A DNA stretch of 64,000 nt from CAYRGQ01 sp964423925 (lineage in GTDB: Bacteria; Bacteroidota; Bacteroidia; Sphingobacteriales; Sphingobacteriaceae): positions 7,049 to 71,048 of the forward strand of contig CAYRGQ010000011.1 of assembly GCA_964423925.1 (NCBI GenBank), read 5' to 3'. Both the position numbers and the translations under genes were made by a program. Position 1 is the stretch's first letter, and each line of letters starts with the position of its first letter. The notes under the pieces are model-generated. The model was given only the letters and a program-made list of their open reading frames with translations, was not told where the DNA came from and ran no database searches. Of this stretch, positions 16,288-24,133 are shown piece by piece.

Positions 16288-18249
16288 CTACCATCCTGGA
16301 TTCTGTATCAACCTACCGTTCGTGTTCAGCTCGTTAAGCGAGATGGGCCATAGGTGGTCCGTAATGGTAAACCTACGAGACTGCTTAACTTCGAGCGTAA
16401 AAAACGTCGACCCGGTCGTGCCCGTGTGGGTCCATCCCCAAATTGGCGACGAGAAACGAGCCGTCGCCCTTTTGTGTCGGTGCATATCCCAGAAGTGGAT
16501 ACCCTCGAACGCAAGCTCGATGCTGCGTTCTTCGAGGATGATGTCCCGGAGACCTTCCTTTGTGAGGTGCTTGTTTGGTGTCCGGGTTAGCGAAGCATCG
16601 GACCACACGGTCTCTACGTTGGGTATACCCGCCCGAGTCCGAACCTTGTTGATTGCGGCGTACACTTCATTCGACGGACCACTGTACTCGTTCATCGCTT
16701 CTGCCTTCATCAAGTACAAATCAGCCATGCGGATGATGGGATACGGAAACTTGATCGTCCGTTGCCACGCATTGGATTGCGACTCCGGGTGCACGAACTT
16801 TTGCACGCCAATGCCTGTGCTTAGGAAGTCGGTGGTATGCTGAGACGAGTTATATCCACCGTGCCCGCCGCCATACATGGTCGTATTGATCCGCACGGTA
16901 TGTGCTCTCCAATATCCCCCGGTAATGCCCAGGTTAGCATAGAAGCGTGGCTCGCGGTTGAGGTAAAGGTTAATCGTCTCGGCTCCAGGTTGCATGTACC
17001 CTTCCAACTCGGCGTACTCAGGGTCTGCCGCACCGGGCGTCGTCGTCAATTGATGCATCTCGGCCATATCGAAGGTTAAGTCCTCTTGAATAGGAAGACC
17101 GTTCTCGGTGTAGTATCGCTCTGCCATCTGATAAGTTGCAGCCATCCATTGCCATGAATACGCAGCCGTGTTGATGACACCATCCCCGTATCCGGCAGGT
17201 AGTCGGATGTTGGACGAGTGCGCTAGCTCGCCTTGTTCGTAGTAGTCAATATTGGAATAACCCCAAACTACTTCTTTATTCCACGGATCACAAATAACCA
17301 TCCTCAAGTCATAAAGCGTTTTCATTTTGTCGGCATTCGCCTCGAAGGCGGGTCGATCGTAGAGAAATGGTTCCTTTTCATACTGAAATAAACCCAATCC
17401 GTTCGCTTCAGCCGTCGCAATGGCGTCATTGATAGCGTCAATTGCTGGCTTCCATTTTTCGTTGTCGTACACCAACGGGAAGAAAGGCTGACCGTCATGG
17501 TCCATAAAGTCGCCGAAGTACTCCTGATTCCCGTTGAAGAACGGACTGGCACGGAAGTAAAGGACGCGAGCTTTTATTGCTTTCGCAGCCACTTGGTCTA
17601 CTTGGCCAAATTCGTTAGATGTAACGCGCTCCTTTAGGTTCGGAATAGCTTCATCCATCAATGCCAAAATGAAATTAAAGCAATCTTCAACCTTCGAGCG
17701 TGGCAAGAACAACTCTTCAGAAGTCGCCTCCGGTGTGATCATCTTATCCGGGATGACGATTGGTCCATACCGTTGCACTAATAGAAAGCAGTAATAGGCC
17801 TTCAGAAACTTCACTTGGGCACTCCAGTCCAACTTTTCTTCCTCGGTCATGTCCCTCACGTTGTTGATGTTCGCCAGGAACACATCAGCTTGGCGAATGC
17901 CTTGGTAAAGATGCTTGCCGCCTTGGGTGCCCGACCAATAACCGAGCTGAGGCGAGGATGGTGATTGAAGCCCTCGCATGATGCGGATGGCGCGCAGGTT
18001 GCCCACCACGTCGTTCAGGTCAAGACGACCGATCCATTCGTCACCCAAACTCCATGAGGTGAGGTGCGTATTATCATCGCGGGGAATATAACTATACACA
18101 CGAGCCAGCGCTCCCCAAGCATTCTCTTTTAAGTCGAAGATATTCTCGAGCTTTAGCGTGTTGTCTGGCACCACATCTAAATATTTCGTACATGAAGCCA
18201 TTGTGCATAGCAGCACGGCGATGATCGTAATTTTTCTAATCTTAGTCAT
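16288..18249 (-). CDS. SusD/RagB-family outer-membrane glycan-binding lipoprotein
   Basis: SusD proteins sit on the SusC transporter as an extracellular lid and bind the substrate. The 653-residue protein has a lipoprotein signal (lipobox TMASC, Cys20) followed by TKYLDVVPD, typical of the family. TPR-like helices and the C-terminal signature (PYPIIRMADLYLMKAEAMNEY and LEERSIELAFEGIHFWDM) are present. It is longer than the common ~500-550 residues because of loop insertions in the middle. It starts 12 bp after susC. Confidence 0.94.
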   Translation of the reverse strand: MTKIRKITIIAVLLCTMASCTKYLDVVPDNTLKLENIFDLKENAWGALARVYSYIPRDDNTHLTSWSLGDEWIGRLDLNDVVGNLRAIRIMRGLQSPSSPQLGYWSGTQGGKHLYQGIRQADVFLANINNVRDMTEEEKLDWSAQVKFLKAYYCFLLVQRYGPIVIPDKMITPEATSEELFLPRSKVEDCFNFILALMDEAIPNLKERVTSNEFGQVDQVAAKAIKARVLYFRASPFFNGNQEYFGDFMDHDGQPFFPLVYDNEKWKPAIDAINDAIATAEANGLGLFQYEKEPFLYDRPAFEANADKMKTLYDLRMVICDPWNKEVVWGYSNIDYYEQGELAHSSNIRLPAGYGDGVINTAAYSWQWMAATYQMAERYYTENGLPIQEDLTFDMAEMHQLTTTPGAADPEYAELEGYMQPGAETINLYLNREPRFYANLGITGGYWRAHTVRINTTMYGGGHGGYNSSQHTTDFLSTGIGVQKFVHPESQSNAWQRTIKFPYPIIRMADLYLMKAEAMNEYSGPSNEVYAAINKVRTRAGIPNVETVWSDASLTRTPNKHLTKEGLRDIILEERSIELAFEGIHFWDMHRHKRATARFSSPIWGWTHTGTTGSTFFTLEVKQSRRFTITDHLWPISLNELNTNGRLIQNPGW

Positions 18250-18261
18250 GTTCGTATCGAG

Positions 18262-21200
18262 TTAAATGGCCAACTGTATTCCAATATTAAACCTTCTATT
18301 CGGCGGGTAACGCAAGCCGCGGCGCCCCATCTCAGGATCCCACAGCTTGAAGTGACTGAATACGAGGGGGTTCTCCGTGCTTAAATAAATACGGGTACCC
18401 TGACTCAATCCGTACCGTTCCATCCCCCGTGGAGAATAGCCAATCTCTAGGCTCTTCAAGCGGAGGAAAGAGGCGTCACGCAACCACCACGAGGACTGTT
18501 GCGTATTATTCGGCAACGGGTCCGTTGACAGACGTGGCCAAAACGCATGTACATTGGGGTTGGTTTCACTCCAATGGTCACGGGAGACAATAGCCAAAGC
18601 ATTTCGCCTGTTAGCGAATGGTGCAATGCCTTCGTCGCCGTCATTGCCCCCCCCTACGCCTGGATTTATAAAGAAGGAGACACGGGCATTACCTTGGAAG
18701 AAGAAGTTAAAATCAAAGGCCTTATATCCAGCAGAAAAACCGAACCCATATTGGATCTCCGGAACAGTCGGGAATCCTATGGGTACACGATCGTTATCGT
18801 TTATCACCCCATCGCCATTGATATCCTTGTACTTGATGTCGCCAGCCATATAGCGTCCGAAATCCTGGAGTGGGGAGTTGGCAATCTCTTCCTCATCCAC
18901 AAACAACCGCTCGGCGACTAGTCCCCATTGTTGGTTGATGTTATGACCTAACCGTTTCAGGTAGGAATCGGCATAGTCGCGCTCATCCAATTCAAGAAAC
19001 TTATTCGTCGCATAGGTGAAATTAGCCCGACCAGAGAGCCACAAATTTTGATTGACAAATTTCTGGTACGTCAGTGAACCGTCGAAGCCTTGGGAAGACA
19101 CCTTGCCTACGTTGCCGCTGATGGCAGCTTCCAAACCGGCTGACGCAGGGAAGTTCTCCCTCACCATGTAGATTTTACTCCGTATATCCCGGAAGAAGTC
19201 TCCTTGAAACTGTAGCGCCTCGTTAAAGAAACCCAGCTCTATGCCCAAGTTGATCTTTTCTGACACCTCCCAAGTGATGTCCGGGTTAGCGTAGCGATTA
19301 ATCGTGTAGCCGTTGTACGCGTTCATAAAGCTTGTCCCCCAGCGATAGCCGGTGTTGACGACTGACGCTCCCGTGGGAATCGAGATATCCGAAAGGTAGA
19401 AGAACCGCCCAGCGCGTCCAGCGATGGCATCGTTGCCTACCAGCCCCCAGGTACCTCTTAGCTTCAGTGTGCTAACGGTATTCTTCATCGGTTCCCAGAA
19501 GCGTTCATTCGAAATGAGCCATCCACCGCCAATGGAGGGGAAGAATCCATAGCGGCTATCACCGGAAAATTTCTCCGATCCGTTGTACCCGTACGCAAAC
19601 TCTAAGAAATAACGCGTATCGTAATCGTAGGTAACCCTGCCGGAATTACCCATATTTCGTTCAGGTAGGGTTTCGTAGATGGAGTTACTATTGCCGTCGG
19701 TTAGCAGTTTCTCTTCCATCATACCTACCGTCATCAAGCCGATGTTGTGCTTACCGAATGCACGGTCCCAATTAAAACGAGCTTCGAAATAAATATGACC
19801 GTTGGCGTTTCTTCCCGGAATAACGTCGCCAAGGTAAGGCTGTCCCGACGTAGGGTTAAGCGGGAATAGCCTATAATCGCCCGTGATTTGGTTGTAGGAT
19901 TCTAAATCGTAATAGTAAGGCGAGTAGGTACGTCGGGAGGAATACAGCCCCCAAGTGTTAATTGAAGCCCGCCCCTGAAATTTCAGTCCCTCGGTGATAA
20001 AATCCAGATCTTGCATCAATGACGCTTGTGCAGTGATCGAGTTTTCGTTGCGCCCTTCGTACCCGCGTACCATCGCGGCGTAGGGATTTGGTTTCAACGA
20101 CCCGGCGACGTACGTGTTACCGAAAAGGATGTGCTCGGTGAATTCGTTGGCCGCATCGGGTAAGTAAACGGCAGGAAAATCTACCGGATTACTATTCATC
20201 ACCATGTTGAAGATGTTGGTAGCCGATTCAAATGGCCCTGTATAACGCTCAAAACGTCCTTGTATACGCGTGTCCAATGTCGTAGAAGGGGACAGCTTAA
20301 ATATGACGTTTGAACGTATGAATGTTCGCGTAATATCGATGTTGTTATTAAAATTGTTCTTTGGGTCCACCTTGAGCAGTCCGGTTTCCTTGTCGATACC
20401 TCCCGCCACATAGTAGGTTGCCACTTGCCCCCCTCCTTCGATATTCAGGTTTGCCTTTGTATTCACCGTACTCCGGTTAAACAACTCGCTGTACCAGTCA
20501 ATATTCGGGTAAATCATCGGGTCTACTCCCAGCTCCGTTTGTTGTATCTTCTGCTCGCTGTAGTACGCGCCAAGCACAGGATCGCGCGAGATGCGTGCCT
20601 GATTGTACATGCGCATGTACTCTACGCCATCGACCATTTCGGTCACTTGCACGGGTGTACTCATATTCACATCCACGCGAGCGGCAATCCGTACAGGGCC
20701 TTCGCGGCCTGCTTTGGTAGTAACCATGATGATACCGTTCGCACCACGCGCGCCGTAGAGCACGGTCGCCGAGGCATCTTTTAGAATCGAAAAACTCTCG
20801 ATATCGTCTGGTTGTAGCCGCGCCAAGGCGTCTGAAGTAGCCTCGAAACCATCTATAAGGATCAGCGGTGAGGTTTGGTAGCCGAACGTGGTAACCCCCC
20901 TAATGAAGAACTGCGCGTTATCCGCACCGGGCTCGCCTGTTGTTTGGAAGGATATTACACCCGGAATACGCCCTGCAAACGAACTCGTAAGGTTCGAAGC
21001 TGGGATCCGTAAGTCGGCCGCACGAACCGTGGTAACAGCACCTACCACGCTCGATTTTTTTTGCGTACCAAACGCCACTACCGTTACTTCTTCCAGCTGG
21101 CTTTCGTCGGTGAACATCGAAACTTGCAATACATTTCGCGCGTCGACCACCTCGGTGATGCGCTGCTTACCGACGAAGGTGAATACAAGTGTATCCCCAA

Positions 21201-21393
21201 CCGCCGCCTGGATGCTAAATTCCCCGTTCGCGTTGGTTGACGTGGACGTAGCCTTATTGGCGACAGCCACCCCTACCCCCACCAACAACGAACCATCCCC
21301 GGCATCCCGTACTACCCCGGACACGGTTTTGGTTTGAGCGAACGCAGAGCCTTGTAGCAACAGCAATAGAACAAAAACTCCAAAAAGTCTCAT
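18262..21393 (-). CDS. SusC/RagA-family TonB-dependent outer-membrane transporter
   Basis: SusC imports oligosaccharides using TonB energy. The 1043-residue protein has a signal peptide (to about AFA, residue 19), a carboxypeptidase-regulatory-like beta-sandwich (about 22-95), a TonB-box-like segment EEVTVVAFGTQKK, a plug domain with the SusC signature IRGVTTFG and DDIESFSILKDASATVLYG, and a 22-strand barrel ending RRFNIGIQLAI. No FecR/STN domain is present at the N terminus, so it probably does not signal to an anti-sigma factor. First gene of the four-gene operon, divergent from the AraC-type gene. Confidence 0.95.
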   Translation of the reverse strand: MRLFGVFVLLLLLQGSAFAQTKTVSGVVRDAGDGSLLVGVGVAVANKATSTSTNANGEFSIQAAVGDTLVFTFVGKQRITEVVDARNVLQVSMFTDESQLEEVTVVAFGTQKKSSVVGAVTTVRAADLRIPASNLTSSFAGRIPGVISFQTTGEPGADNAQFFIRGVTTFGYQTSPLILIDGFEATSDALARLQPDDIESFSILKDASATVLYGARGANGIIMVTTKAGREGPVRIAARVDVNMSTPVQVTEMVDGVEYMRMYNQARISRDPVLGAYYSEQKIQQTELGVDPMIYPNIDWYSELFNRSTVNTKANLNIEGGGQVATYYVAGGIDKETGLLKVDPKNNFNNNIDITRTFIRSNVIFKLSPSTTLDTRIQGRFERYTGPFESATNIFNMVMNSNPVDFPAVYLPDAANEFTEHILFGNTYVAGSLKPNPYAAMVRGYEGRNENSITAQASLMQDLDFITEGLKFQGRASINTWGLYSSRRTYSPYYYDLESYNQITGDYRLFPLNPTSGQPYLGDVIPGRNANGHIYFEARFNWDRAFGKHNIGLMTVGMMEEKLLTDGNSNSIYETLPERNMGNSGRVTYDYDTRYFLEFAYGYNGSEKFSGDSRYGFFPSIGGGWLISNERFWEPMKNTVSTLKLRGTWGLVGNDAIAGRAGRFFYLSDISIPTGASVVNTGYRWGTSFMNAYNGYTINRYANPDITWEVSEKINLGIELGFFNEALQFQGDFFRDIRSKIYMVRENFPASAGLEAAISGNVGKVSSQGFDGSLTYQKFVNQNLWLSGRANFTYATNKFLELDERDYADSYLKRLGHNINQQWGLVAERLFVDEEEIANSPLQDFGRYMAGDIKYKDINGDGVINDNDRVPIGFPTVPEIQYGFGFSAGYKAFDFNFFFQGNARVSFFINPGVGGGNDGDEGIAPFANRRNALAIVSRDHWSETNPNVHAFWPRLSTDPLPNNTQQSSWWLRDASFLRLKSLEIGYSPRGMERYGLSQGTRIYLSTENPLVFSHFKLWDPEMGRRGLRYPPNRRFNIGIQLAI

Positions 21394-21625
21394 AGCTTAA
21401 ACATTAGTTGAATTTTGGTTACATAAATCGCCCGCCCACACACGAGGCCTGACCGCTTGACCTAGATGCGGTGACCCCGATGGGGAAAACGACCGTGAAT
21501 TTTTTGAGGGGACTACCGTCCGTGCCAATGGCATAACAAGCCACGACGAAACGAACATAACATTACGTATACGTTGTCATAGGTTTATAATTTAAGTGAA
21601 TTAGTTAGTGCCTGTTACGGTATAA

Positions 21626-21633
21626 CAAACCTA
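21626..21633 (-). promoter_or_regulatory. Possible -7 box for the SusCD operon
   Basis: The minus strand reads TAGGTTTG, matching TAnnTTTG, with a TTTG 15 bp further upstream (shorter than the usual 19-21). It would give a leader of about 230 nt. Tentative. Confidence 0.35.
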
Positions 21634-21850
21634 TCAAAAAAACATTACCAAAAAAATATTTTGTAAAAAAACAATACAAGTAAAGCGAGTGCCTTACATA
21701 GAACGACAGAAACGGGCCGCTGGGCCAGAAGCCGCCACGCTACACGAGAATCCCGCCCATTCTCGTCGCGCAAACGAGCAGGTGTCAGGAATCCCAACGA
21801 CGACACGCCCCCAGCGAGGCGCATCGAATCGGATGTTCAAGGGCTTTTTG

Positions 21851-21858
21851 TATATTTG
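21851..21858 (+). promoter_or_regulatory. -7 box for the AraC-family gene
   Basis: TATATTTG is a perfect TAnnTTTG about 100 bp before the chosen ATG (21958). It overlaps the first codons of the longer open frame from 21856, supporting the downstream start. Confidence 0.5.
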
Positions 21859-21957
21859 GCATACAGGCAGCTCGCAACGGCTGGCAGGCAGGCGAAAAGG
21901 TTGCCCGCAAACGCGCCCTATAAGGTGATAGAGAATGAGGACATTGTTGCAACAACC

Positions 21958-22851
21958 ATGACCAACAACACCCAACGATTCAAAAAACTGGCTATCCAGA
22001 AAACTAAAATCCTGGAGTCGAACATCTTCTTTGCACGCGAGCTGAAGGAAAAGCACTTTGACCCTACCTGGCACGCCCACGACGAATACCAGCTTTTCTT
22101 GGTGGTTCGCGGCACGGGCACCCGCTTTATCGGCAACACGGTGAAGCAATTCAGCGCAGGAGACTTGACCTTTCTCGGTCCAAACATGCCACACCTGTGG
22201 CGTAGCGACGAGGTTTACTTTGACGTGAATACCGATGCTTACAGCCACGGTTTAGTGCTGTACTTCCATAAGGATGCACTCACGCCGTTTATGGACAAGG
22301 AGGAAATGGCCCAGGTGAAAGCGCTGTTCGAAAAATTGGCCTATGGCCTGGAAATAACGGGCAGGACAGTAACCACGCTACGCCTGCTCATGGCCGACTT
22401 GGTGCACCTGCACGGCATAGAGAGTATCATCCAATTCTTCAAGATATTGGACACCCTAGCCCATACCAAGGACTACCATCTCCTTCATAACCAAGCGTAC
22501 ACCTACCTACTGAAGGAGGAGGAAACTAACCGCATCAACCTGGTTTACAACTATGTGGCTAGAAACTTCCGAAATCCTATCTTCATCGAAGAACCGGCGT
22601 CGCTGCTCAACATGACACCCAGCTCGTTTAGCCGCTACTTCCGGATGAAGACCAGCAAGTCGTTTTCAAACTTCCTAACGGAAGTGCGCATTCGAAATGC
22701 CTGCAACCTACTTTCCATCGCCGAAACGAAAAGCATCGCACAAATCTGTTATGAGTCTGGATTCAATACGCTTTCCAATTTCAACAAGCAGTTCAAAGCG
22801 GTGATGGGCATCACCCCCAAGGAATACCGGCGGAAGTTTCAAACCCTTTAG
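21958..22851 (+). CDS. AraC-family transcriptional regulator
   Basis: The 297-residue protein has an N-terminal cupin domain (WHAHDEYQLFLVVRG, then GDLTFLGPNMPHLW) for ligand sensing and a C-terminal double helix-turn-helix from about 195, with PSSFSRYFRMKTSKSF and the second helix region ICYESGFNTLSNFNKQFK followed by GITPKEYRR. The start is placed at 21958 because the upstream frame contains the promoter box. It is divergent from susC and is the obvious candidate regulator of that operon; many regulators of this shape control sugar genes. Confidence 0.9.
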   Translation: MTNNTQRFKKLAIQKTKILESNIFFARELKEKHFDPTWHAHDEYQLFLVVRGTGTRFIGNTVKQFSAGDLTFLGPNMPHLWRSDEVYFDVNTDAYSHGLVLYFHKDALTPFMDKEEMAQVKALFEKLAYGLEITGRTVTTLRLLMADLVHLHGIESIIQFFKILDTLAHTKDYHLLHNQAYTYLLKEEETNRINLVYNYVARNFRNPIFIEEPASLLNMTPSSFSRYFRMKTSKSFSNFLTEVRIRNACNLLSIAETKSIAQICYESGFNTLSNFNKQFKAVMGITPKEYRRKFQTL

Positions 22852-22905
22852 CCGTATCGGAACAGCGTACCCATCCATACCCGCTGCCCGACCTAGCCCA
22901 ACGCC

Positions 22906-24102
22906 TTACTTCCTTTTCTGCTTGAAATAGAATACGCCTTTTTTGTTTGCGGTGACAATGTCGAGCAGGCCATCTCCGTTCATATCTTCAATGACATTAT
23001 TGAGGCCGGCCCCCGAATCGTTGTCGATGATATGGGGAATCCATTGCGGCGAACTGCCGGGCACGAATTCAAGCCAGAATATGACTGGATCGTTTTGCTC
23101 GCCTGGATCGTTACCCATGTGCGCGAAATAACGCATGCCGCTCACGATATCGGGATTTCCATCGCCATTAATATCGACCAGGGATAGGGCGTGGTTTTGC
23201 GAAAACCCGGTGGCAGGCTCTACATCGTGCGTTATCCACGTGGGGTTACCGTTAGCGTCGCGCCCTTGCTCGTGCCACCAAATTCCAAAACGGTGGGCCG
23301 AGGAACTAATGACATCGGGAAGGCCGTCGCCGTTGACATCATATACGTACATCTGCGCAGCGTCATCGCCCAAATCAGCCTCGTGGAATTTCCAGTGCGA
23401 CTGGTAGGGACTTTCGGGCGCTTCCCACCAGCCACTGGTGATAAACACGTCGTTACGACCGTCGCCATTGATGTCGCCAAAACCTAAACCATGCGAGAAA
23501 ATGTCCGTGCCGGGCGAGCCCTCGCCCCCGATTACATAACGCCGCCATTCCTTATCACCTTCAATCCACGGGGCACGGTACCAAACCATTTCCTTGGATT
23601 TCGAATCCGCCACAAGGATGTCCATGCGTCCGTCGCCATCCACATCGACAAACAGCGGCGACTCGTTGCCGTTATACAAGCAAATGACATGCTCTTTCCA
23701 ATATCCGGGTTCGCCGCGCGGGTTTTCATACCACCAAATTTCGCGACCGGGAAAGTCAACCCGTACGTAGTCGACCCAGCCGTCTTGATCGACATCAATC
23801 GTGAAATTAAGCATGGAATTGCTATACCCGGTGGTGCCGTCAAAAACTTGATCTTCGTGGTAAATATCGTGCGGTGTCCAATGCGGCCCTTCAAACCATT
23901 TGGCACCCGCGATGATATCGATGACGCCATCGTTATTGACGTCGCCTACCGCCACGCCCTCCGAAATGAATTCGGTAGTCAGCACCGTTTTTTCAAACGC
24001 AATGCGCTTGCCATCCACGCTGTGCTGGGCCAAGCAACTTCCCCATGCTAGGCAACCGGCTGCAAGGACCACAGCATATCGTTTTCCCATTCTCATTTCC
24101 AT
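22906..24102 (-). CDS. Secreted FG-GAP/VCBS seven-repeat propeller protein
   Basis: The 398-residue protein has a signal peptide (cleavage near SCLAQ) and seven calcium-binding-type repeats with the pattern DxNxDGxxD (for example DVNNDGVIDII, DVDGDGRMDIL, DINGDGNPDIV), spaced as blades of an integrin-like seven-bladed propeller. No enzyme motif is recognised. It lies 31 bp after the cupredoxin-dehydrogenase gene and is probably co-transcribed with it, so it may be a structural or binding partner. Such proteins often accompany PVC-type dehydrogenases in Bacteroidota and Planctomycetota. Confidence 0.85.
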   Translation of the reverse strand: MEMRMGKRYAVVLAAGCLAWGSCLAQHSVDGKRIAFEKTVLTTEFISEGVAVGDVNNDGVIDIIAGAKWFEGPHWTPHDIYHEDQVFDGTTGYSNSMLNFTIDVDQDGWVDYVRVDFPGREIWWYENPRGEPGYWKEHVICLYNGNESPLFVDVDGDGRMDILVADSKSKEMVWYRAPWIEGDKEWRRYVIGGEGSPGTDIFSHGLGFGDINGDGRNDVFITSGWWEAPESPYQSHWKFHEADLGDDAAQMYVYDVNGDGLPDVISSSAHRFGIWWHEQGRDANGNPTWITHDVEPATGFSQNHALSLVDINGDGNPDIVSGMRYFAHMGNDPGEQNDPVIFWLEFVPGSSPQWIPHIIDNDSGAGLNNVIEDMNGDGLLDIVTANKKGVFYFKQKRK

Positions 24103-24133
24103 GGCTTATTGTCTTTTGTTGTTCGTCGTTCAA

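Larger units (their letters stand above)
21394..21957. other. Divergent control region SusC / AraC regulator
   Basis: About 560 bp without a credible gene. It holds an AT-rich block (21580-21690), a leftward TAGGTTTG box (21626-21633), the 10-bp palindrome ACGTATACGT (21565-21574), and a rightward TATATTTG box (21851-21858) serving the AraC gene. Regulator binding sites are likely here, but I cannot define repeated half-sites by eye. Confidence 0.55.

Noticed and set aside
21565..21574. ACGTATACGT palindrome in the susC/araC control region
   Set aside because: Short, AT/CG-simple, not repeated elsewhere in the region; recorded only within the region entry.
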